From: Oscillospiraceae bacterium
GTDB lineage: Bacteria; Bacillota; Clostridia; Oscillospirales; Oscillospiraceae
DNA: 22,027 nt
Direction: 5' to 3'
Assembly: GCA_020025425.1 (NCBI GenBank)
Contig: JAHHSD010000030.1
Location: forward strand, 1 to 22,027
The notes under the pieces were generated by a model that was given only the letters and a program-made list of their open reading frames with translations, did no database searches and was not told the origin of the DNA. How positions within the stretch are numbered: the stretch's first letter is position 1; each line of letters begins with the position of its first letter. The translations under genes were made by a program, and so were the position numbers. Positions 1 through 6,498 of the stretch are shown here, piece by piece.

Positions 1-2
1 AT

Positions 3-86
3 CCGGACTATCACTGGGTCAAGGATGAGGATATAACAGAAGAACAGAGGGCCCAAGCAGGAAAAATTTCAACTGAGGAAGTGTGA
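3..86 (+). CDS. C-terminal end of an unidentified protein (partial, cut by window edge)
   Basis: Frame 3 is open from the left edge to a TGA at 84-86 and encodes 27 residues beginning PDYHWVKDED and ending in STEEV. The composition (acidic, hydrophilic, no rare-codon runs) fits the tail of a soluble domain. It would be transcribed towards the minus-strand exporter locus, and the hairpin at 262-296 lies where a shared terminator for the two converging units would be expected. The fragment is too short to name a family, and chance openness over 28 codons cannot be excluded. Confidence 0.35.
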   Translation, partial: PDYHWVKDEDITEEQRAQAGKISTEEV

Positions 87-261
87 AAATCCGGGGGAAC
101 GGATCAAACGAAACGGGAAGGGGAAAGATATGGGGACTTTTGGATGGGTGAAGGGCGGAAAGAAAAAGGAGAACCCAGTCCAAAGATGGTGTCTTTCCTT
201 TTGGGCTCCGGTTTGGGGCTGACGGGACCGGCAGGCCGCACTTTTTTGTCAACAAAACCCA

Positions 262-296
262 GAAAGCACTGATTATCATTGATAATCAGTGCTTTC
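262..296. terminator. Near-perfect inverted repeat, probable bidirectional terminator
   Basis: A 17-base arm at 262-278 is exactly complementary to 280-296, with a single central base, so the real loop is formed by the inner few bases. On the plus strand it is followed by a pyrimidine tract (CTTTCTTTT overlapping the arm). On the minus strand the arm ends in GCTTTCT and a looser T-rich stretch (GGGTTTTG). It sits 78 bases downstream of the permease stop and downstream of the possible plus-strand gene end at 86, as expected for a terminator shared by convergent units. Confidence 0.6.
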
Positions 297-373
297 TTTT
301 GCTCTGGCCAGGCGCTATACAGACATTTGCTTTTCTTGGATGATACGGTATTTTTCTCTTTTATACATCAGAA

Positions 374-937
374 TCAGGTTTCGCTCTCTCTCAGCCGCTC
401 CACGATGGTCTGTCTGGAGACGCTGCCATACACCAGCAGCGGGACCGCAAAGCCCAGAAGAGCGAAGATGGGCGCGACGACCAGAATGGGCACATAGGTC
501 GGCTGGTAGGTGAAGAACCAGAAGATGTTCTCAAGTGCGGCGGCGGCCAGCTGCCCTATTGCCAGGGAGAATACAAGTGCCAGCGCCGCCGAGCCCAGCG
601 CATACAAGAGGCCCTCCGCCACCAGCATGGTTTTCAGCTGGGTTCCGGTCATGCCGATGGACTGGAGCATAGCGAACTCCCGCTTACGGGTGAGGATGCC
701 TGTCAGGATGGCATTGACAAAATTCAGCACACCGACCAGTCCTACGATCAGGGAGAGCAGACCGCCGACAATGAGGAACATGGAGCGGAAACTCTCAAAC
801 TGGGCCTGATAGGACTCCTTGCTCTCGATGGCGTATCGGGGAGCTTGCCTGGTGGTGTATTCGGTCAGGAATGCACCCATTTCGGCGGCGTCATCTGCGT
901 CAAAGGCGTAGAGCATAACGTCGCTTGTGCCGTTCAC
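374..937 (-). CDS. ABC transporter permease, C-terminal fragment (FtsX domain), separated by a frameshift
   Basis: This open frame of 187 codons (GTG at 935-937, stop at 374-376) carries the second FtsX-type membrane domain. A short extracellular piece is followed by three strongly hydrophobic segments at about residues 52-76, 104-135 and 144-170, with the cytoplasmic loop TRKREFAMLQSIGMT between the first two, which is typical of FtsX/MacB permeases. It overlaps the stop of the preceding frame as GTGA. The junction reads as one protein if a single G is restored in the run at 955-958, so this is best seen as the C-terminal part of the same permease. A functional split with coupled translation is possible but less likely, because the break falls inside a soluble domain. 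Confidence 0.8.
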   Translation of the reverse strand: MNGTSDVMLYAFDADDAAEMGAFLTEYTTRQAPRYAIESKESYQAQFESFRSMFLIVGGLLSLIVGLVGVLNFVNAILTGILTRKREFAMLQSIGMTGTQLKTMLVAEGLLYALGSAALALVFSLAIGQLAAAALENIFWFFTYQPTYVPILVVAPIFALLGFAVPLLVYGSVSRQTIVERLRESET

Positions 938-3039
938 CTCCAGGAAGGTGTCGGCCCCATGACGAACTGGTCGGAGCCGTAGAAGCGGTAGCTCAGGGTG
1001 TTGGGGACTGTAACCACCGCCGCCACCGTAAAGGTCTCATCCCGGTAGACCAGCGGACGGGTGTTATAGGGGCGCTGGCCTGCTTCCTCTGCGCTTTGAT
1101 AGGTCTCGCCGGTTTCGAGGTCATAGAGCTCCCACTCGCTGACATAGCGCAAAGTGACGGTGTCACCCACCTTGGCCCAGTGGGAGTCCGGCTCGATTTC
1201 TCCGTAGTCATCATAGGAATAAACGGCCGCTGCCGCGCGGCTGCCGGGTTCCTTGAGCTTGCTGAGGTCGCCCTCGTAGACCGTCAGGCGGTCCAGCACA
1301 TAGGGCTCCATGCCGTAAGTCAGCACGCGGTCCATGACCCGGCCGTCCTCGGTCCGGGAGACGTGGGCCAGATTGGCGTTGATGTTCTCCTCCGGATTGC
1401 CCCATTGCGCCATGGCATGCCGAACCCAGTCCTCCGGGGCATATTCCACCACCTGGGCGGTCTGCCCGTAAACCAGGCCGCCGTCCGTGATGCCGCCGTG
1501 GTCACGGACAGACTGGATGATCCGCGGCTCCAGAACGCTGCCGCCCATGGACCAGCTCTGGACGTTGTTATGGAAATAGGCGGCGTCTGCCAGAATGAAA
1601 TCGCTGACCGCCTTATCCGCCAGATATTTGTCCATATCGAATCCGCCGGTAAACACAGCGGTCATTTGCAGCAGCACCACCGCCAGGGTCAGGGAGAGGA
1701 TGGTCACAAAGGTCTTTCCCTTGCTGCGGCCAAGATTTGCTGCGGCCATGCGGAGGATAGAGAAGGACTTACTGCCTTTTTTCTGCTTTTTTCCCGAATG
1801 TCCGCCCTCGGTGTAGCGCACCGCCTCCACCGGGGAGACCTTCGCCGCCATCCGGGCGGGGCGGGCACAGGAGAGCAGGACCGTCATCAGGGCAAACAGG
1901 GTGGAGCCGACAAAGATCCAGGTGCTGGTGGAGATGGTGTCCAGCACCATGCCGTTCATGCGGCTCATTATAAACGGACTGAGCTTGGCGCCGATGAGCC
2001 ATCCAACCACGCAGCCCAGGGGGATGCCGAACAGGCAGAGGGTCAGGGCCTGACGCCGCAGGATGGATTTGATCTGCCTCCCGGTGGTCCCGATGGTTTT
2101 GAGCAGGCCGTAAAAGCGGATGTCATTGACCACGGAGATCTGGAACACGTTATAGATGATCAGATATCCGGTGAACATGATGAGCAGGAGCAGCCCTGCC
2201 ACGGTCAGGATCGTCATGGGGTCGGCTTTTGCGGAAAACTGCGCTGCGGTGTAGCCCCAGTTGACCCCGATATCAATATAGCTCTCGGCCTGACTGGGGT
2301 CCTGGCTCTGGTAGCCGTGGCTGGCCAGGATGGTGTTCAATTCCTCCTGAATGTGGTAGGGCCCGGACAGCATCACATCCAGATGCCAGCTGCCGATCAG
2401 CTTGTCCCTGGCAGGCAGGACCACGCCCGTATCGTGCAGAATGGCGTCCACTTCCGACTCCGAAATCAGCACCATATTTGCGGTCACAATGGGATCCTTC
2501 TCCCACCAGCCGCACAGGGTAAAGGTCCGCTCGATGGACTGACCCTCCACCTCCATGGGCATGGTGAAGGTTTTTCCCAGCTCAGGCTGAACACCCAGCA
2601 GGTGCAGAAGCTCCAGGTCGGCGGCCGCCTCGTTGGTGCCCTCCCGGGGGAGCCGGCCCTGAATGGGGTCCAGCCACATCCAGTGGGCGTCCTGTGCATC
2701 GGCCCAGCACACCTCCACATGGTTTTTGCGGAGTGTGTCCCCGGTCCCCATACCGGCCAGTCGGCGGACGCCGCAGGCCTCAATGAGGGGATCGTCCCGC
2801 AGGTCCAGATACTGTTCCTCTGTCAGGTATTTGAACCCGCCGTGGGAGTAGCCGCCCGCCTGACGGAAATTGGACTGCTGAAAGGCCTCGTTTATGGAAA
2901 GCCCCACAGTAAAGAGGGTGGTGAACAGGATGGTGGTCAGGGCGATTGCCAGCACTGCAATGATGTTGCGGGTCCTGGACGCCTGGAAGCTCTTTGCGGA
3001 CAGTGCCCGGATACAGGCGCGATTGGAAACGCACAGCAT
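934..3039 (-). CDS. ABC transporter permease, N-terminal part (MacB/FtsX type), truncated by a frameshift
   Basis: This is the membrane subunit paired with the ATPase just upstream, whose stop lies 4 bases before this start. The 701 residues show a first membrane segment at about 27-48 (AVLAIALTTILFTTLF) and a large extracellular domain of roughly 200 residues. Next come three segments of the first FtsX domain around residues 275-395, ending in the family-typical SPVEAVRY stretch. A further segment near 450 (VTILSLTLAVVLLQ) opens the second half and leads into a second extracellular domain. The frame then ends early with GPTPSWR. The missing three segments lie in the next frame (374-937); joined, the protein would be about 885 residues with eight membrane segments. 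Exporters of this form often move peptides, lipids or antibiotics, but the cargo cannot be read from sequence. Confidence 0.85.
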   Translation of the reverse strand: MLCVSNRACIRALSAKSFQASRTRNIIAVLAIALTTILFTTLFTVGLSINEAFQQSNFRQAGGYSHGGFKYLTEEQYLDLRDDPLIEACGVRRLAGMGTGDTLRKNHVEVCWADAQDAHWMWLDPIQGRLPREGTNEAAADLELLHLLGVQPELGKTFTMPMEVEGQSIERTFTLCGWWEKDPIVTANMVLISESEVDAILHDTGVVLPARDKLIGSWHLDVMLSGPYHIQEELNTILASHGYQSQDPSQAESYIDIGVNWGYTAAQFSAKADPMTILTVAGLLLLIMFTGYLIIYNVFQISVVNDIRFYGLLKTIGTTGRQIKSILRRQALTLCLFGIPLGCVVGWLIGAKLSPFIMSRMNGMVLDTISTSTWIFVGSTLFALMTVLLSCARPARMAAKVSPVEAVRYTEGGHSGKKQKKGSKSFSILRMAAANLGRSKGKTFVTILSLTLAVVLLQMTAVFTGGFDMDKYLADKAVSDFILADAAYFHNNVQSWSMGGSVLEPRIIQSVRDHGGITDGGLVYGQTAQVVEYAPEDWVRHAMAQWGNPEENINANLAHVSRTEDGRVMDRVLTYGMEPYVLDRLTVYEGDLSKLKEPGSRAAAAVYSYDDYGEIEPDSHWAKVGDTVTLRYVSEWELYDLETGETYQSAEEAGQRPYNTRPLVYRDETFTVAAVVTVPNTLSYRFYGSDQFVMGPTPSWR
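951..960 (-). other. Apparent single-base deletion (frameshift) in the permease gene
   Basis: On the coding (minus) strand the sequence ATGGGGCCGACACC reads MGPTPSWR and stops. Inserting one G into the four-G run (955-958) gives MGADTFLEVNGTSDV and runs straight into the downstream FtsX frame. The break is in a short homopolymer, which fits either an assembly error or a real slip mutation. Confidence 0.75.
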
Positions 3040-3043
3040 TTCC

Positions 3044-3715
<672 letters not shown>

Positions 3716-3723
3716 ATCGGGGT

Positions 3724-3728
3724 CCTCC
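3724..3728 (-). promoter_or_regulatory. Ribosome binding site deciding the ATPase start
   Basis: GGAGG on the minus strand lies 8 bases before ATG 3713-3715 and overlaps the upstream in-frame ATG at 3728-3730. This placement makes the downstream ATG the real start. Confidence 0.75.
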
Positions 3729-3730
3729 AT

Positions 3731-3777
3731 AAAAAATCTGTGTGCGGGGGAGTAATTTCTTTTCCCTGCACACAGAT
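3731..3777 (-). terminator. Intrinsic-terminator-like hairpin in front of the ABC ATPase gene
   Basis: On the minus strand, ATCTGTGTGC (3777-3768) pairs exactly with GCACACAGAT (3745-3736). The stem can extend through a GGGA/TCCC pairing after one mismatch, and it is followed directly by a T run (3736-3731). This is the form of a rho-independent terminator for transcripts arriving from the regulator-kinase-hydrolase genes. It lies only a few bases before the ATPase ribosome site, so it separates that operon from the transporter genes. Confidence 0.65.
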
Positions 3778-3784
3778 CATAGCA
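3776..3784 (-). promoter_or_regulatory. Extended -10 promoter for the ABC transporter genes
   Basis: The minus strand reads TGCTATGAT, an extended -10 element (TGn followed by TATGAT, 5 of 6 to consensus). At 17-base spacing the -35 position reads AGATTC, a poor match, which is the usual look of an activator-dependent promoter. The predicted start near 3769 leaves a leader of about 54 bases with the GGAGG site. The promoter call is by motif only. Confidence 0.5.
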
Positions 3785-3787
3785 AAT

Positions 3788-3803
3788 GATTCTTTCCAGA
3801 ATC
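3788..3803. promoter_or_regulatory. Inverted repeat over the -35 region of the transporter promoter
   Basis: GATTCT-TTCC-AGAATC is a perfect 6-4-6 inverted repeat covering the -35 position of the predicted transporter promoter. It shares the ATTCT/AGAAT core with the repeat at 3821-3842, which suggests that one protein, plausibly the response regulator of this locus, binds both. Confidence 0.4.
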
Positions 3804-3820
3804 TTTCGAGAGGCGGCTCA

Positions 3821-3842
3821 ATTCTTACAGTTTTGAAAGAAT
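3821..3842. promoter_or_regulatory. Inverted repeat, candidate response-regulator operator
   Basis: ATTCTT-N10-AAGAAT is a perfect 6-base inverted repeat with arms 16 bases apart centre to centre. It lies about 52-73 bases upstream of the predicted transcription start of the ABC genes, a normal place for an OmpR-family activator. The link to the response regulator at 5365-6042 is inferred from the shared locus. Confidence 0.45.
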
Positions 3843-3851
3843 CGGAAGGGC

Positions 3852-4457
3852 TTAATCGGGATCCGCTGCTCGGATGATGCCCGCGACGACGTCAGGAGCC
3901 GCCAGATTCACCTCGTGCCCTGCACCCGGAATGATATGCAGCGCTGCCTGTGGCAGCTTCCGCTGCAATTTTTTTGCAGCGTTCAGATTTGCAAAATCCT
4001 TCTGGCCGCAGACAATGGTGACAGGACAGTGTATTTTTTGCAGGTTTTCACTGAAATCCAGTGCCCGCATGGAGCGGGTCAGCCCGATCATGGCTTCTTT
4101 TGACAATCCGGAACCTGTAAAGGCACTGCGCGGCAGAAGGTGGAACAGAATGTTCTGAACATCGATCAAAAGGGTGGGTACCTTATACTGCACCCCCATC
4201 AAAATGAGAGAATCCACCTGCTCTGTATGGCGAATCGCATAATCCAGTGCAATCATTGCGCCGAGAGAGAGCCCGCACAAGCGGACCGGACCACGGATGC
4301 TGAGACAGTACTGCTCTATGTCGCGGAATACTGCGTCATAAGTGCTGGCACCGCCAAACAGCTCCGGATACTCCCCATCCAGTGTGGGGAGCTGCGCGCG
4401 TATCTGCGCCCAGGATTGGGCGGTCTGGCCCAGTCCATGCAAAAATATGGTTTTCAT
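3852..4457 (-). CDS. Alpha/beta hydrolase
   Basis: This 201-residue protein has the complete alpha/beta-hydrolase triad. The nucleophile elbow is GLSLG with S64, the acid is D154 in CGQKDFAN, the base is H181 in GAGHEVN, and HGLG near residue 7 forms the oxyanion hole. The cap region (about 95-140) is short and the protein is compact, so it belongs with small esterase/carboxylesterase-like members; the substrate is unknown. There is no signal peptide, so it is cytoplasmic. It starts 15 bases after the kinase stop with AAAGGAAG as ribosome site, so it is probably co-transcribed with the regulator and kinase. Its place between a two-component system and an ABC exporter suggests a role in chemical change of the sensed or exported compound, but this is a guess from position. 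Confidence 0.88.
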   Translation of the reverse strand: MKTIFLHGLGQTAQSWAQIRAQLPTLDGEYPELFGGASTYDAVFRDIEQYCLSIRGPVRLCGLSLGAMIALDYAIRHTEQVDSLILMGVQYKVPTLLIDVQNILFHLLPRSAFTGSGLSKEAMIGLTRSMRALDFSENLQKIHCPVTIVCGQKDFANLNAAKKLQRKLPQAALHIIPGAGHEVNLAAPDVVAGIIRAADPD

Positions 4458-4472
4458 TGCGACAGCTTCCTT

Positions 4473-5378
4473 TCAACGGGATAAAAACATGGAAAAAACA
4501 GAGCCCTTTCCCACCTGTGAGGCAACCTTGGGATAGTCCTTCTGAGTTCGGAGGATCTCCCTAGCCAGGTACAGGCCAATGCCGACGCCCTCCTGCCGGG
4601 GATCGGGACCCGAACGATAGAACCGGGAAAAGATCTTGGACTGTTCTTCCTCCGGGATGCCCATGCCGGTATCGGCCACGTCCACACGGACAAACATCTC
4701 ATAGGGTGTCACAGAGATGGTGACGCCGCCCCGCTGCGTATACTTGATGGCGTTATCCACCAGATTGCAGAGGGCCTCGGCGGTCCATTTGGGATCAAAG
4801 CAGGCGGTGTCGTCGGTGGGATTGACCGTCAGGACCAGACCTTTCTCCGCGGCCCTGTTTGCAAACTGCTGCTCTGCCTGCTGAAGGACGGGGGAGAGGG
4901 GGCAATGCTCCGGGTGCAGGGCGATGATGCCGTTTTCCAGCCGGGACAGCTTTACCAGGGCGTCAATGAGGAAACGCAGCTTTTCCGCCTGGGCGTGGAG
5001 GGCGAGGGTGTACGCCCTGGCTTCGGGGGAAAGACCCTCCTCCTGCAAAAGCTCCGTGTAGAGCAGCAGATTGGCAATCGGTGTTTTTGTCTGATGGGAG
5101 ATGTCACTGATCAGGGTCTTGATGCGGTCTTTTTCCTCTGTCACATTTTGTGCGGAAACCACGGATGCGGAGAGGTAGTGGGCAAATCTTGTTTCCAGGG
5201 CGGACAGCATGCTCTCGTCAAAGGTGGATTCGCGGAAAGTTCCCTCCATTGCGTCAGTGAGCATTGCGTCCAGAGTGTCCATGATCCGGCGGGCCTTTCT
5301 GCGGCTGATCAAAACAACTGCACCGGCGAGGAGCAGACAGAGCGCTCCGAATATCCAGCCCCAATTATTCATATTCAT
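4473..5378 (-). CDS. Two-component sensor histidine kinase
   Basis: The 301-residue kinase has one N-terminal membrane segment (about 6-25) and almost no extracellular part. A linker is followed by the H-box SDISHQTKTP with phosphoacceptor H95, the N-box NLVDNAIKY, the G1 box DTGMGIPEE, the F-box FSRFYR and the G2 box VGIGLYLA near the C terminus. All expected catalytic motifs are present. With so little sequence outside the cell it probably does not bind a ligand directly. Kinases of this shape (BceS-like, intramembrane-sensing) often take their signal from the linked ABC transporter. The start overlaps the regulator stop by 14 bases, showing translational coupling. The next in-frame ATG (residue 3) is an equally possible start. 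Confidence 0.92.
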   Translation of the reverse strand: MNMNNWGWIFGALCLLLAGAVVLISRRKARRIMDTLDAMLTDAMEGTFRESTFDESMLSALETRFAHYLSASVVSAQNVTEEKDRIKTLISDISHQTKTPIANLLLYTELLQEEGLSPEARAYTLALHAQAEKLRFLIDALVKLSRLENGIIALHPEHCPLSPVLQQAEQQFANRAAEKGLVLTVNPTDDTACFDPKWTAEALCNLVDNAIKYTQRGGVTISVTPYEMFVRVDVADTGMGIPEEEQSKIFSRFYRSGPDPRQEGVGIGLYLAREILRTQKDYPKVASQVGKGSVFSMFLSR

Positions 5379-6042
5379 TCACCCACACATACCCGATGCC
5401 GTATACCGTTTTGATGCAGTCCTGGGCGTTCAGCTTGTCCCGCAGCCGCTTGACCGTCACAGACAGGGCGTTTTCGTCCACAAAGTCCGCGCCATCCGTC
5501 CAGATCCGGTCCACCAGAGCTGCCCGCTCCATAGTGCGGCCGCGGTTTTCCACCAGCAGCCGGAGCAGCTTCTGCTCGGTCCTGCCCAGCTCCACGGGAG
5601 CGCCTTCTGCACAAAAGCGCTGGTTTATAAAATCAAAGGAATACGGGCCTATCCTCACAGCCGTCTCCGCCGGTTCCTTCCCGGCCTTCCGCAGCTGGGT
5701 GTTCACCCGGGCCCGCAGAACGGCTAGAGAGAAGGGCTTTGTGATGTAGTCATCTGCACCCTGCTCCAGTCCGGTCACCACATCCTCGTCGGTGTCGTTG
5801 GCGGTCAGCAGGATCACAGGGGGCTTTTCCGACTGTGCCCGCAGCTCCTGGAGCAGAAGCAGGCCGTTTCCGTCCGGGAGGTTCAGATCCAGCAGGATCA
5901 GATCCGGCAGCCCGCAGAGCAGCTGTTCCCTTGCAGTACGCAGATCGCCGCAGGAGAGTACCTGCCGCTGCGCTGTTTTCAGCGCCTTGCAAAGCCCCTG
6001 ATTCAACAGCCTGTCATCTTCTACAATCAGGATCTGTTCCAT
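5365..6042 (-). CDS. Response regulator, OmpR/PhoB family
   Basis: The 225-residue protein consists of a receiver domain followed by a winged-helix DNA-binding domain. The receiver has the acidic pocket VEDD (7-10), phosphoacceptor D52 in LLDLNLPDG, T80 and K102 (TKPF). The C-terminal half (about 130-225) carries the OmpR-type pattern TEQKLLRLL, the recognition-helix stretch ENALSVTVKRLRDKL and the closing wing YGIGYVWV. It is the first gene of the minus-strand locus and pairs with the kinase that overlaps its end. Likely targets are its own operon and the ABC transporter promoter near 3776-3842, where inverted repeats are visible. Confidence 0.93.
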   Translation of the reverse strand: MEQILIVEDDRLLNQGLCKALKTAQRQVLSCGDLRTAREQLLCGLPDLILLDLNLPDGNGLLLLQELRAQSEKPPVILLTANDTDEDVVTGLEQGADDYITKPFSLAVLRARVNTQLRKAGKEPAETAVRIGPYSFDFINQRFCAEGAPVELGRTEQKLLRLLVENRGRTMERAALVDRIWTDGADFVDENALSVTVKRLRDKLNAQDCIKTVYGIGYVWVNEYE

Positions 6043-6065
6043 CTCTATCCATCCCCTGTCTGTGC

Positions 6066-6085
6066 GGCCGGCAGTACTGCCGGCC
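6066..6085. repeat. Perfect 20-base palindrome in the regulator leader
   Basis: GGCCGGCAGTACTGCCGGCC is fully self-complementary. It lies between the predicted regulator promoter and its start codon, 23 bases upstream of the ATG, so it would form a hairpin at the 5' end of that mRNA or act as a protein-binding site. On the plus strand it is followed by TGTTTTATT, which looks like a terminator tail, though no plus-strand gene precedes it. Confidence 0.55.
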
Positions 6086-6097
6086 TGTTTTATTCAC

Positions 6098-6125
6098 ATT
6101 TTAGCAAGATATCAAGAATAATCAA
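6098..6125 (-). promoter_or_regulatory. Promoter of the response regulator operon
   Basis: On the minus strand TTGATT (6125-6120) and TAAAAT (6103-6098) are separated by 16 bases, a fair sigma-A-type match (4 of 6 and 5 of 6). The start would fall near 6091, giving a leader of about 48 bases that contains the 20-base palindrome. The call is by motif only. Confidence 0.45.
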
Positions 6126-6129
6126 GGAA

Positions 6130-6338
6130 AAATTCCCACGCAGTGCCGGCTTTTGCCGCAGGGCGGATTGCCGGGACCACCTTTTGCCTGGGGGCTGTCC
6201 CGGTTTCTGAGACACGAGGAAGAAAATGGCCTGCATATGGGAAAATATGAGCCATAACGGCCGAAATGCACCGATATTCGCATATAAATGTATGAATATA
6301 GAGCGAAAATTGAATCAGTCCGCTATATAATTCAATAT
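6130..6338. other. Divergent intergenic region without a recognisable gene
   Basis: This is the middle of the 456-base gap between the regulator and argG. The left half is GC-rich and shows nothing clear. From about 6270 the sequence turns sharply AT-rich and stays so up to the argG promoter. A weak partial ARG-box-like stretch is visible at 6277-6294 (three mismatches at specified positions). No coding frame here has a ribosome site or protein-like sequence. Confidence 0.5.
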
Positions 6339-6356
6339 TTCGCAATAATATTCATA
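6339..6356. promoter_or_regulatory. Weaker ARG box (possible ArgR operator)
   Basis: TTCGCAATAATATTCATA matches the ARG-box consensus TNTGNATWWWWATNCANA at 12 of 14 specified positions. It lies in the same AT-rich stretch as two stronger boxes and could allow ArgR hexamers to bind cooperatively. Confidence 0.4.
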
Positions 6357-6389
6357 TATAACGAATATATAGATAATTATAAAATTAGA

Positions 6390-6407
6390 TATGAATAATT
6401 ATACAGA
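6390..6407. promoter_or_regulatory. ARG box (ArgR operator), perfect consensus
   Basis: TATGAATAATTATACAGA fits TNTGNATWWWWATNCANA at every specified position. It sits just upstream of the predicted -35 of the arginine operon and 6 bases from the second box, the usual paired arrangement for an ArgR hexamer. Confidence 0.8.
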
Positions 6408-6413
6408 ATGATA

Positions 6414-6431
6414 GTTGCATATTTATGCACA
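6414..6431. promoter_or_regulatory. ARG box overlapping the -35 of the arginine operon
   Basis: GTTGCATATTTATGCACA matches the ARG-box consensus except at its first base. It covers the predicted -35 (6415-6420), so bound ArgR would block RNA polymerase directly. Confidence 0.75.
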
Positions 6432-6443
6432 CGAGAGTATAAT
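6415..6443 (+). promoter_or_regulatory. Promoter of the arginine operon
   Basis: TTGCAT (6415-6420) and TATAAT (6438-6443) are 17 bases apart. The -10 is a perfect match and the -35 is weak. The start would be near 6450, leaving a leader of about 49 bases before the argG ATG. The overlap with a strong ARG box supports both calls. Confidence 0.65.
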
Positions 6444-6498
6444 GGCACCAACATCAAAACAGGCGGCCCAAACGGCCGGCCAACAGGAGGTCATTACA

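Noticed and set aside
6415..6498. A longer argG start (28 extra residues)
   Set aside because: It would begin in the ARG box and -35 region and has no ribosome site, whereas ATG 6499 has AGGAGG at good spacing.
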